From: Taenia hydatigena
Lineage: Eukaryota; Platyhelminthes; Cestoda; Cyclophyllidea; Taeniidae
NCBI GenBank assembly: GCA_036345935.2
Contig: JADWOT020000006.1
Coordinates: 10,514,519-10,578,518 of the forward strand
Direction of reading: 5' to 3'
Length of the DNA stretch: 64,000 nt
Shown here: in pieces, positions 1 to 13,000 of the stretch
Layout: each line of letters begins with the position of its first letter
Numbering within the stretch: position 1 is the first letter of the stretch
The notes under the pieces: generated by a model
The model's database searches: none
Told to the model about the DNA's origin: nothing
Seen by the model: only the letters and a program-made list of their open reading frames with translations
Position numbers and translations under genes: made by a program

Positions 1-3000
1 ATTCTATCATGGTCTTTGGGGTCTACTTCACTAAAATAAAAATTTTGTGGACGCAGTGGTGTAACAGTAAACTTTTTGAGCCGAACCATGTGTACAACCC
101 CATTTTGATTTCTGCTAACGCACAGAAGGGAACAGGCAAGGGTCCCTTCCAAAACCACCTAGTTTGAAAGCACAAAAGGAGATACTCAAGGCATCTGTAC
201 ACGGAGGTTGTCACTCTGGCTGAACTCGTGCTGTGATAGTCAAAGCTATTACCAATGCATGAAGGTAGCTTTTTTAAAAAAAGTCTTAGACTTAATACGC
301 CATTGATGCTATAAAATCGCTCGCTCGTGGTCCTAACCATGTTCAGCAAGTTTCCACCTGATTTGATGTAACAATGCTGAGTGCGGTGCAGGAGAAGACG
401 AGTCGAAGAATCAAAAACACACGTAATTCGGATGCATTACTGTCAGTAATGATGAACAGCATCAAGCCGCCTTTTGCAGCCTGTTTCTTGCCCACAGGAT
501 TGCACTTGTGCCACTTCTGAACTGAAGACACGTCGCTGTGGGGAAATGGTGCATTATAACGCTCTGTGGAGGTGTGCGAGTGCATTGTATGCACTATTCC
601 TCCGAGTTCAGTGGGTTAAGTAAGTACTTTTGCAGGAGTATAATGGAAATAGTTTCGCTTAAGTTTTTGTGTATTAGCCTAGCAAAACGCCCAGCATCCT
701 TCGTTTTAATAAGCAGATTAAATTTAAAATAAGCACTTTTCATTCTTCTCTCTTAACTATTTCTATTTGTGTGTCTGGTCCAGTAGGAGCCATGGAGTGC
801 ATTCTGAAGCAATTAGGCGATTTTTGTAATTGTTCAGCTAATGGCGAGATGGAAATTAAGTCATAAAATTTCATTTTTTTCATCTTAAAGTACTCATTGT
901 AATGTCACTCATTCTTCCACTCCATTTTTCAATTAGGAAGACTTTTTAAGAACTACTATGTATGACGCTGACCCAGGGTAAGATTTTGTCTAGAAGACGG
1001 TCCTTCTTTTAAAATGGGAAATGAATGCATTTCCCATTAATTTGATCTATTTTAAATTAGAGTTGTTTCATGGAATGACTCCAGAATGGGCGGCATAAAG
1101 TAGATGCCAACACATGACTGCTACCTCTCGTGTGCCCTCAAATCACCATAATATCCTTTGCTGCTGTTTCAGCCAGTTCGAAAGTAGCAGTGATAAACAA
1201 TGCGCTGTCAATCAAGTATAGCATGCAACATGTCGGCCTAAGGATATTTACACGAGAACAACCGTTCGTTTTCAGAAATAAGGACTGCCAATATATGTTG
1301 ATCCTTGTGATAGCGATCTTGGAAAGCACGACAACCATCTGTCTGCCTCAACTAAGCTATTTCAGACAAGTTGGATTGGGATGATGGGCAAAAGTTCACT
1401 TTTTTCTGCCGTTAATTCTATAGACACCAATCAGATTTGGGTCGCTTAAAGATTTTCAATCCCCTCCACTAAATGATTGTAGAAATTGGCACTAGAAGTG
1501 TTTCACCTTTGATTATAGATTTTCAGTATTTTTTCTCAATTTTACATCTTTTGTGCTGTGAAAATGCGAGGCTCTTTAAGGTACATTTGCTCTTTTACGA
1601 TGGGCTGACTCACTATATCGGACGGATTAGAGTACTCGCTATTATAGTAAGGGAAATTCTGTGTTCCGTTTTTGGCATTTAGGCAGCAAAGGAGACGCAT
1701 GAAGCCTTTTGAAGAAGGAAGCTAACTTAATTGGAGTACACTAGAGAAAGGGAGATGCAAGGTAAATATCAGAGAGAACTATTTATTACCAAAGGTGAGA
1801 TTAATTAAAGCCACTCTTTGTAATTAGGAAAAATCCAGTGAGGGTATATTTGTGCTGAGAAAATTGCGAATACGTCCCCTTCCTGTGTCCAAATTTTTCA
1901 CGACTTAATAAACGTTCTTCATTGCTATGCCCCACAGCAGTTAATAATGACAGCCGTTTGGCGTAATGGTAAAAATGTTACCTGACAAGGTAGAGGGGGT
2001 TGTGTTTGGATGAGCCGTACAATAAAGCATCAACGTGCCAATGCCACGATATTATTTAAGCGTTTGACACAAAGCCTGTCATTTTTCGCTCATCGGTGTT
2101 CAACTTCGTTCGTGAACTAGTAAATTTTAATGCCGTAAATTCGAGCAGTGGAGTTTACTCCCTGTAACAACGCATTTCGCACCTTCATTCTGATCCAATC
2201 ATCCTTCCATTTGCATTGGAGCAAATCTAGACATGTGTGGCCTCACCAATTTCTATTCGGCTCAAAAAGATCAGCGCTATTTCCAAATTACTGTAACACT
2301 CATCTGTTCAAATGTAAATGTCGAACAATGGCACCCATCCATTCGATATGAGTACCAAAGGTGAAGCGAACTTAATAGCCCACAGTAGGCTAAAATAATA
2401 ATCGCTCAACAACCACTTGAAATGAGCAAAGGTCTGCCGATAATTACAGTATATTGTCATTACGCTACTCCATAATCACTAAAATCGCCTTTTGGGTGCC
2501 TCCCTGATAGGTGGAAGAAATGAGGCTCATTTAAAATTTTAGTCCCACCACCTATCAGGGAGCCAGAGCAGCATGGCTTTCAATCATTTTCCTCTCCACG
2601 AAATCAAAAAGTTGATACTCCTTGTGCACCCATCTTGGCATCTGCAAAGGGGGCGTATTGACATACACCAAAGCTCCAAACATTGTGCCTTACTTTTTCT
2701 CGCTGCCCTATGAAACTGCTGAATTTGTTGCAATCAATGAGTTCACGTTACTATACTCACTAGCGTATGTCTTTAATGCATAATCCTCTACTACAATAAC
2801 TCACCCACACTTTCAAAATTCTCACTACACTGCGGCTTACGACCAAGGTTTAAAAGACCTCTATCACTCCTCGATGATAGAAAGCTCCTTTTCTTCGATC
2901 GTTTGTTTTTCCTCAAAAGTGGTTCCAAGTTCTGAGCATATTGAGTGGAAAGAAGCAATGATATTATCGAGTACAATCGCGACCCTCTTCTACTGATAGC

Positions 3001-5780
3001 GCGCTGAAGTTTCTTCGATGGGAGGGGTTCAATGCGTTTCATGTCACTCTCATCTCACTACTGGAAATCACCGCCCGGACATCAGACAAGACGAATGAAG
3101 TCGGCATAGGGAGTGAGTAGAGAAGGGGAAGTGGGAGTGCATGTGATCCATTACCTTTTTGCCCCCCTCCTTTTGCGCGATGCAAGTTCAGCCACCTACT
3201 CCCATACCCCTTTCCCCTGCATGAGGGTAAATTAAACTTTTACAAAAATCCGGGCAGATCCATTTTCCTTATGTGTGTGCATCAGAATCTTAAATCGTTA
3301 GTTAGTTTGTTTGTTTAATGTGTACACATGACGGCAGTCCTCGTTGTCGGCGCCTAGAGCTGCCTCATTTGCTAGTAACGCTGAGTAGAATAAGCGTCGA
3401 GGTGTTAGTAATGCAGTTAAAATTCTACCGATGAAAATCGACAACTTTAATTACATTTCGCGACAACAAACCGACTTCTATCCGATTGTGAAAATGAAGC
3501 ATATGGTGGGTAATCCGTTTGTGACAGTAAGAGATGTTTTAAAATGGCTTTACCGTTCATCGGCATTTGGTTGTCGGTTTATGCCAAATGAAACGTTTTA
3601 GCAAAAAATCTGTGCCTCAAAGAACAATGGATTTCGTTTTAAATAGCAGTTCGAACTGGACATATTTGCGCTAGACAACACCCACAAAGCATCGCCAAGA
3701 TTAAACTATGGGTATATCGTAAGCACCAGAGACCTATATCACGGGATCAATTTATTCAATGTTGAGACAAAATGAGGCGGATTGACTAAGCGTGACCGGT
3801 TGAGATATTTAGCGTGTTGGAGGAACGTCAGTGAAATAACGCACCAGAATGGTCAACTGACCACAAGGCACCAAGACAAGCTGAACCAATACATAAAGAA
3901 GGCTGTGATCTAGCAAGCCCATCTACGCCCTTCCCTTCGCCATGGCGCGCAATGGCTAGCAGACACCATGACGGATGAAGTGACCCCATTGTCAGCCGCA
4001 CGCAAGTGCACGTCTGATACGGACAGACGTATGTGAAGAAGAGATAAAGAAGGCTAGAGCTCAGACGACATTTATTTCTGAGTGAAAATAAAAGGCTCGC
4101 TGTCGGGCCTGGCTTTGTGTATCGAAGTGACCACACGGCACCGAAGCCGTGCGCTTGTGTGTGTGCTTGTGGAGGCGTGCTTGGGCGGTGGTAACCAACA
4201 CACGATATTGTCAGTCTCAGGTATTGGCAGAGCAGCAGTAGGATAGTTTGTTTGTTAAGGAGGGCCGCCAACCCAAACACTTTGAAGCTGACTCATGGAC
4301 TACCAGGGGGTGGAATTCCAAAAAACACTGAACAAATACACTGCTTATTGGGTTTGTTCTCATTTAAAATAGATACTTAAGGCATTCTCCAGCAGGCTAT
4401 CCAAAGTGCAAAAATTTTACCGAAATAATGACATTGTTTACTCCAACATAAAGGTGCTGAACTGTACAGGTTCGGCTGTCTGAGAGTTCTTTAAATGATA
4501 TTAACTCTTTAAAGGAAAAATGTGGAGAATTGGAGCAAAACTACCTCATTTGAGTTTTTATGTTAATTTGACCTTTACACTCACTTGCAATGATTTTGCG
4601 TAGACTGAAATGAATCTCCCAAATGGAGTCAGTTTGAACTGCCATCAATACAAACTCAGATTATTTGCTTTGTCATCTTGATAAGTGATTCTCAATAAAA
4701 CACCAAGTTTTTCAGTTTTGCAGCTCCTCTTCAAAACATTTCACTTATAATCATCTGAGTGACCTCCATTTTGTACTTTCTCTGTAAACAATTTGAATAT
4801 ACTGGTGCCAAATCTTCCCCAAGAATAGCTTTGGGAGCTGAGTAAGTACTTTTATACATACTAAATCAATTCAATTTTGCTTGAGTAATCGAGATTAGCT
4901 TTATTTGGCCCAATAAATGAACACAACGGTACACTTATCGGGAAGCCTGTTTGCCTGTCCATGGAAGAAATTAAAGCATTCATGAGGTATTGCAAATCGA
5001 CTAGATCCAAATGCTTTGCGCTTGTCCACTCTAACCTTTGTTATGTAATAACACCACGATAACGCAGGATAACCTTTACGATTAATGGCTTCTTTTCATA
5101 AAGACAAAAAGCTACAGGATCGCCTCCAGCATCATTTATTATCATGAACACGAACGACCTTTTAAGCGTGGTCAGAAGGCGCAGATGGTGGTGCTTTTTC
5201 CTCCAATGCAGCACATGATTTGTTTTACGTTTTACAAGAAATTCGTGAAATACAACAGCCCTATTGTGTTTGAAGGGTGACTTTGGTGGCACCATATGTG
5301 ATGAAGAGCCTCCAAAGCCCTTCTGAGCACCTTCTTAAGATAAGCTTCCTAGCTCTACTCACAAGCGTGTGTGTGTGTGTGTGCATGCTTTGATAAGCTG
5401 CTCGACAAAGTACACGGCGTTCATCTACAATCAAAATAAATGAGTACGCAATGTAAACAAGTCTGAGGCCACAGGAACTACAAAAGTACACACCACTAAC
5501 GTGTAGCCCTACTAAAACAGATTTTCATCCATCAAGTAATGAAAGCTAATGCTGATTGCTGTCAATGTAATTGTGCTAACGGTCTTTCAACAACTGACAA
5601 CACAATCATCATCAAGATAGGTCTCATCGACTATTCTTCGTTCCTGGTACTTTTATTACTTAAGCCTCATAAACACTGGTGAAAATATGGCAAAACCGAA
5701 ATGCCAAAATACCATCTTTTTAATGCTCAGGCAAATTAAGAAAGGCCACTGTCTACACTGTCCTTCGTTGCAACGGAGGC
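1..5780. other. Intergenic / 5' flanking DNA, no gene recognised
   Basis: I find no reading frame here with family motifs, plausible composition and matching splice sites. The longest frame (150 codons, minus strand, about 3828-4280) is rich in Cys, Leu and Ser without domain pattern and I treat it as chance. Notable local structure is a hairpin at 2499-2564, a GT microsatellite near 5370-5384 and two similar 20-bp direct copies near 3853 and 4124. The block may hold distal regulatory DNA for the zinc-finger gene starting at 6197. Confidence 0.5.
2499..2564. repeat. Long perfect foldback hairpin
   Basis: The arm ending at 2514 and the arm starting at 2548 are reverse complements over 15 consecutive bases (core CTCCCTGATAGGTGG), with one mismatch and one more pair outside. 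The 33-nt loop contains two smaller palindromes (TGAGGCTCA and AAAATTTT). An RNA from either strand would fold into a stable stem-loop. I do not recognise a known microRNA seed. It could be a small RNA precursor, a foldback element remnant or a structured regulatory site. Confidence 0.7.
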
Positions 5781-5785
5781 AGACG

Positions 5786-6065
5786 CCAATATTGGCCAAT
5801 CACGGCTGTGATATCTGCGACACGCGCCTCAGGATATCACACAGGATATTAACGCACATACATCTTTCACGAAGCGCGCACATCAAGCAGCCATCTGCCA
5901 ACCAGAAAACAAGCGCGCTTGAGAGGATAACACTCGAAAACCAGTCTGATATCCTCCTATGCGCTTGATAGCACACCTTTTCTCCCGTGCAATCTAAAGT
6001 CGCCACTCTGATTGGTGTTTTTACCTATCGCATTATGATTTGATGCGCGCATCTCTTCAGCCAAT
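5786..6065. promoter_or_regulatory. CCAAT-box cluster upstream of zinc-finger gene
   Basis: CCAAT pentamers occur at 5786-5790, 5796-5800 and 6061-6065, and the inverse ATTGG at 5791-5795 and 6011-6015. The first group forms an overlapping ATTGGCCAAT palindrome. They lie 130-410 bp upstream of the proposed start codon at 6197, a usual place for NF-Y-type sites. No clear TATA box is seen. A pyrimidine-containing AG (6189-6190) sits six bases before the ATG and could be a splice acceptor for an upstream leader. Function is inferred from motif and position only. Confidence 0.35.
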
Positions 6066-6196
6066 CACTCAGCGGCAAGATTGCGTGCGTAGGCATACAC
6101 ACGCACGTGCCACTTGCCCTAGGTGTGTTTGTGCATATGTGCATCTTATAGAAAGATTAAGGTCTGCTCACACTTTTCATCTATTCAAAGGCGGAC

Positions 6197-9100
6197 ATGT
6201 CCACAGTGCCACCAGTGCCTCAGTGGACTCACGGTCTGACGAAAATGAGCCAAAATGACTTTCAGTCAATTTGTAAGTTGGCCCTGCCTCACGCAGTCGC
6301 AAGTGAAGGCAAGCCGACGTCTGAAGTAGTTGATAAGTCGGGCTTTTTGAAAACTCCAGCGATGAAGAGAGAAGACGACGTTATGTCGCCTCCCAAGACA
6401 TTGGGTCGGTTCGTGCACTTTCTGCGCTGCTCCATCTGTGGCCTCGAGTCCATCAACAAGACGCGCTTCGACAGCCACCTACCCTGCAGCCAGACGGGCA
6501 ATGCCGACCATCGTTACTACCTGCACACCTGCTCTGCCTGCTTTGCATGCTCGACCTCTCAGAACCTCATGGACGAACACATCGACCTCTTCCACAAGGG
6601 AACTCGGGTATGTCCTGCCCATTTCCCTCTATTATCAAGCACTTCCATCTGAGTGCTGTGTTTTTGTAAGCACCTCTCCGAAACGTGACTTGAGTGGATT
6701 AATTATTTCATCTACCTTTCGAAACATCATAACTTATGCTTGTTTTTAAATCCCTAATGTGCCTTGCTCAAATCCCACAGTTTAAATAGCAGTAATGGAG
6801 ATTCAACTTAAAGTCTACTGATGTTATGCTCAACTTTTTGGAATTTCTAACGTACAAAGGCAACGTAACAGAGCTTTTTAACGCATCCTAGAAGCACGGT
6901 GAAACTTAATGTTTGACAACAATTCAACAAACAATCTTGGCAGTGCCAAATTTAAAAGCTACTTAAAACTCCATTAGCTATGTTGCGGTCCCATCCAGAC
7001 CCGTGAGAATTTCAAATAGATGTCCAGGCGATAACTCACGGTGAGCGTTACTGTGAGAAAGACTAAGGTTCAAGCTAATTTCATACACCTTTAAATGATG
7101 AAATAGATCTCGATGCTCTTCTAAACTTGTCGCCTAGTATTTTTCCCAAAGCAGTGCACTATGGACTCCTGATTTTTGTATAACCAATGCTATGATGGGT
7201 TTTTACAAGATTGCCTATCATATTAAAGATAGCCACCTAAAATTGACTTCATTATTTTTTCAGCCGGTGTTATCCGTTATTATTTAAGACTACTAGAATT
7301 ATTCACATTATTTGCCGATACTGCTGAATGTTTTGAATAAGTAAGATTACACTCTATTTACAGTTTTCCAAGAATGCGTTTGAGCTGGGGGAAAGGCTTA
7401 CTCTGTGTGTAATTAAAAGATATCTGCCACCGAAACTTTCACGATTTTACAAAGTTTTCTTGGCTCTAGAGTGTGTATAATGGCTTGATATGGAAACCTT
7501 GTTCTGAGGTTAGTTCTTTTTGGAGTTATCGAATAAATTTATCTTCTATTGGATTTCTATGTCAGAAACGTCGATAGAGCTGGATCCCCTGATTTGATTC
7601 GGCACTTGAGGTCGATTTTTTACCACATAAACAAGTAGAGGTCGTTATTCAGGGTGGAGGGGGGGGGGGGGGGAGACACTTTTATTATAGCCTAATCGTG
7701 CGCTTGTGCGTTTGCGTTATTCCCGGCCGGGATTGACTTCGTAAACAGCCCTGTGTGTATGTGTCGTAGCGGTTGAGCTGGGGTCATGTCAATGACAAGA
7801 TAAACACAGAACGGTTCCTCGTCCTGATTAGACTTTAAAAGAATTACATTGCATCAGCCCTTTCGGTTAACACTAGGATGCCATCTTAGGAGACCTTATT
7901 TCGCTTACATGAGAGTAACCCAAATGGGAAGCTTCAAAACATGATAATCAGAAATATGATCGAAAGTAGAAATAGTTTGCCGCGAAAAACCACCGCTTCT
8001 GCTGCTGTGGTGACCTGCTGTCTTAACTGTTGATGTGAAATACTGCGAATCGAATGACATTCCATCTTGCAGTGTCGCGGTCCTGACAGGGCAATTTTTG
8101 AACCTGGTTCAGCACTCATATTCTCAGGCCTCATGTACGGAGTAAGCTAATTAGATAATAGCATCCCAATTTTGGCATAGATGATGAGTTGCAAGCAGAT
8201 TTTTTTACTCATGCAGCATAATTAAACGGCCAGCATGTGTGATTTTTATGTTCTTGATCTGCGAAGCGCCCCTATAATCACAAAGAGAAACATTTTCAGA
8301 CATTTTTGCTTTTTAATGCGAGAACGAATAAAAACTTTTAAAATTCGTCAATGCGATTGCACAGATCTGATATTTGTAAATCGTTACAAGGTGGCGAAGT
8401 ATTTCAGTTAATTTGCTTGCTTTAAACCGGAACAATGGGCAATGAAAGCAATCACAAGTTGGGAAAGCCTAAAGTCGAGAGATGACATTCCTTTCCAATT
8501 TTAATGTCTCCGTTAGGAAGAAATCGGACTCCGCCTGTGCGCCACAACGCGATAAAGGCAATATTATCCATTTTATGAACGTCTTCACCTCTTACTCCGA
8601 CGACTACGAAGTCGAAATGTAAGACGACCCCCGGGTCGTACGGGCGGCAGCACGAGCCACCGCGTGTATTTATCGTTTTCTTAACCTCATACACATTAAG
8701 ACCGAGGGGACGAGGAAACTCAATTTTTTATTAGTAGGCCCGTATGCTGCATAGTTTTGAGCAATTATGAGCAGTTCACGCAGCCATTGTTGGAGGTCTC
8801 GTCAACTGATCGTTTTTTCTTAGTTCTTCCCATAATATGGAGAATAGTCTTGCAGACTTTGACTTTTAAAGAAAAAAGCGCAGTTATATTTCATCTGGGT
8901 CCCCTCCATTTATTTGTCTATTTTAATAGATGCACGTTTCTTTGAGAATTGATTAGACATTTGATGCATTGCTTTTACGGATTTATGGGGCATGGACTCT
9001 GCTCTGAAACGTTATGCAATGAAGTTGAGGAGTGGTAAGAGATCCATTTAAATGAAAAAAGTAAAAGATGCAGTAGGTGTGAAACAACTGAGCTGGGCTC

Positions 9101-9981
9101 GCACTTCAAACGCAAAATCGAAATGTAATAAAAAGACGCAAGTTATACTTCGAACCCAAGTCTCCCCAAATCGAGAGGGATTATCCAACATGAGGGTATC
9201 TTCGAGTTTCACTTTCTGCTCTGAGCAAATCTGCTGCACAGGAAGTACTCTTCTTACTCTTCCAGACATCTTGGTGCAGGCTAAAGTCAGGCCAGTTTAT
9301 GTCCCCGGAAGTCAAGTAAGGAGACTTAATGAAAGTACTCGCATACCGAAATCTAATTTCCGTTTTCGCAGCCGTCCCAGGATATTGGTGAGATAAGTTG
9401 ATTAAAATGACAACGCAAAGGTGTGTGTGTTTGTGAGTGACCACGGAGATATAGACTTCGCATAAACCCAACCATCGGTTGCGAATAGCTGGAGGGAATC
9501 AAAGGGTTGTGGAAATTCGATATTTTGAACGCAAAGTTGGCTGCTAGAGGCCGCGCAATTACATCCGTAAAAGAGCCAACTGAACACACGTCCGCACGCA
9601 CGCATACCTCCGTATTACACCTGTGGGAACGGGAATGGGGGAGCGCATACCACCATCACTACTTCACCCTCCCCAGACCGCCCAGGCAGATTGGCAGGGG
9701 AACATATGGGCTGAAGTGTCGTCAGATTTCACTTGGCTGGAGGTGAGAGGGGAGTCGGAGCTTACAAGTGTTCCGTGACGTACTATAAGCCGACGACGAT
9801 GACGACGACAACGACGGCAGTGGTCCCTATTCAGATCTCAGTCTGTTAGTGTTTTCCCACCACTTCTCTTGAACGTGACAAACGGTTTGCGCACCCACCT
9901 GGACCTCTGTATAAATCCAAGGTGATTTAGAGGACTACTTTCCATCATAAACGCGTGCACATGCGCACACACTTCCTCACA

Positions 9982-10013
<32 letters not shown>

Positions 10014-13000
10014 TAGACGACGCATTCAAAGGGATTGCGGTAAACATAAATTGTAGCCTTCGTCCCCAAGACGTATATGTGAGAGACCTCCTGGTCGCGC
10101 CTTGTCACGACCTCCTACTGAGCACACAAACCCACCTTCCCAAATGGCATTCCACCCTTCTATTTTAAACCTTTCTTACCCAAGTCACACGGGGCCTGAT
10201 CTTACTGACTGGTTAAAGGAGACTTGCCTCGACTCGTTTTTAATAAGCTCATGGCATTGAAAAATTAAACCAGGTGGACAGAATTGCGACATCTATTGGA
10301 AATAGATTGCCATAAAAATGAGTCTGCATTGGGTGAGGCGTGTAGGGGGAGTCAATGTGATAAGGGCTTGCCCATAACATTACACTAAGCTTTGGGGGAA
10401 GAAATGAACCTCCGACCACTGATGTTGAGAGATTAATCAAATCGTCTTGTCATTCGGTCCTACAACATACGACTGACTTCAATCACTCCGGCTGATCGGC
10501 CCATAATTCGTGTTCGGTAATGATAATTCCCCATGACACGTGTGTGCACTCGAAATGCGAATCCGGATTTTGGTGACTTAATTAAGCATAATTTGGTCGA
10601 TAATTGCCCTTTACCACCGGTTCTATTTAAAAACCTAAACACCTGGTAATAAGGCGCTGCAAGATTGTTTAGCCTCGGGGGACTGACGCTTCAACTTCAC
10701 TCCCCATTATATTTTCTTGATGAGTGATTTCAGCCTAGCATCCTGGAAACAGGGAGGGTTATTCCATGTCTGTGAATCGGACTTCTCTTACACCATTGGG
10801 AGCTTCATTTGGGTTCAAGCGGAACTAATAGGAAGTTGTTTAAATTTTGGAACATAATGGGAATTCATCTCTCGACTTGCACCTGTAGGATTGAAAAAGT
10901 AAATTTAGCAAAGGCTATAATTGGCATAGTCAACTTTTAAAGATTAAACATATTTCCTATGTAGAGGGTTGAAGGACTGGCAACTGTGTAAGTTGTTTGG
11001 CTGCTGCAGTATGTCAATGAGAGGCACCGATTAATATTGTCCGCTGCCCACTCGGTACCACTGGCTTTTGGGATGTGGCGCCACTTGATTAAAATTTTAC
11101 ACTTCATGGCGCCGTTGCCCGTCACACACACATAACCTGCCTTCTACCCAGCCCTCCTCTCTCCTCGCTTCGCCTCTCCCCTCATCTCACCTCCTCACAC
11201 ATGCGCATCGCTTGCTCGAATAGTGGGGAGGGGAGGAGAGAAGGGAGGAGGAGGAAGCATGTCACTCCCCCCACCCTTAAAAAAGAACAGTATTTATGCG
11301 CACTGCCTTCCGGAGCAACTCTTCCTGAGTTGTTTTTAACCCCCTCCCCTCTTGCTCTACTCCTCTCCCACCTTTGCCCGCATACTTCGGCGTATGCAAT
11401 TTAATTAAACATGGCGGCAGGACAGGTGAGGCAGAGTTAAGTCGGGGAGGAGGTGGGAAGGGAAGGAGTGTGAAAGAGTTTGAAACAAACTCGAACAAAT
11501 TTATGCTCACTGGACATTAGTCCATTTGGGAATGTCATAAGCTAATTGGCTAAACGCAATTTCTGTGTGTTATAATGCTGCCGATTAAATAAGCAGAAAA
11601 ATGCACAAAGGAATTTCTCAGAACACTTGATATCCTCCTTTAGGCCTTATCAGAGCTATAAATGCCAAATCAAGGCTGTGCATTTTTGCTTTTTATAAGT
11701 TCTGTATTAGAGACTCAGAGTGTGAATAAGCATCGTTGGGTAGATGATTAAATGGAAGCAAAGGGGCAATGCTGCATTAAGAGAGTTACTCTTGTTAATT
11801 AGTGTATGGATCTGATTAAGATAATGCCGGTTTGATGTTTTTCACACTTCTATGGAAAGCACATGCACACGTGTGGTCTTCCATTGAAATATCATTTATC
11901 AAGGGGCTTCTCGGCGGATGGGGGTTGGTTAAGTGCGGACTTCTTAGAACACCCTAATTTAATGGTCCTGCCCACAAACTACCAAATTCCTATGGGCAGA
12001 AAGTTCACGCGGATGGGGCCTTATCGGCAATGCTGTCTGATTTCAGGCGCTTAATCATCCTCCCGCATGTGTGTGCTTTCGTTCTGTGGTTTTTCAGTGT
12101 GTCCCATTGAGATTTACACCTGGTCGTCGGACCACTGTTATTGTTGAGCCTTTCAAATTCATTACAAGGTGGTAGGAGTGTTCACAAGGTAGAAATGTGA
12201 GCGCATAAAAATTATATTCGATTTGTATAAGGTTATGCTTGAGTGTGCTCTATGCGGTTACTGACGCAATAACCTCACGTGCTACGCATTTAACCGAATT
12301 GAGGAGGTTGACAGGAAGGATCAATTTAAATGCAATAAACGGAATCACGTTGGGGTTATCACAGTCGGAATTTGCTGCTGCTTTGACAGCTACAGCTTGC
12401 GCATGAACGCACATTCTTTCTGTGAGGAAGGAATACGCATGCTTTGGGATAACTGCAAGATAGATGGTGTCAATTTAAAGAATCCCACATTCTACCTCTT
12501 CACTAATTCTCGCGTCATTTGTCGTATTCATGATTAGTCTTGCATTGTGCTCTGAATGCCCAAGTGGAAATCGTCCACGCGAATACATGCAGGGCTTGTG
12601 TAGTGATGACTTTATGCAATTACACGACACCTGTTGATCTTCACTTTAGGCGGAATTGATCAGGACTCAGGAAGTACTTCATCCAGCTACCATGACGACC
12701 TCAACGTCGCCAAGCGCCTTCCCCCCTACTTTGGTTGCCACAACCAGTTCGGGTTCGAGTCCGCCTTTTGGAAGATCAAACAGATCCTCCGTGTTTACTT
12801 CCGACAGCTCTAAGAGAGGTGACGATAATGGATGTCTTGATCTGAGCACTGGTGCCACCGCCATTACTACTATGACTGCTGCTGCCGCTACCGCCTCCAC
12901 GATTTCCTGTGAGGAGCAGGCGAGGAGTGGGATCGAGTACCTCAAGAAGTGCCATATTTGCGGTACAGATTTGGCAGGAAGTGCGGATGCTTTGACGAGA

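Larger units (their letters stand above)
6608..12649 (+). other. Intron 1 of the zinc-finger/DUF3504 gene (6.0 kb)
   Basis: Donor GTATGT and acceptor CTTTAG bound this block. It contains a run of 15 G (7659-7673), a CA microsatellite (9978-10014), a GAC-rich trinucleotide patch (about 9790-9818) and a strongly strand-asymmetric purine/pyrimidine zone (11140-11480). I see no coding exon. Size and simple-sequence content suit an intron holding regulatory elements. Confidence 0.6.

Noticed and set aside
1950..2015. tRNA-like A-box sequence near TGGCGTAATGG
   Set aside because: No B box (GGTTCGANTCC type) and no cloverleaf pairing follow at the right distance.
3828..4280. 150-codon minus-strand open frame
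   Set aside because: Composition is Cys/Leu/Ser-rich with no domain, no splice sites in phase and no neighbours in frame; the length fits chance for a locally GC-rich stretch.
9990..10014. CRISPR-like regular repeats (CA tract and GAC patches)
   Set aside because: These are simple microsatellites without spacers, in an animal genome; no CRISPR array exists here.
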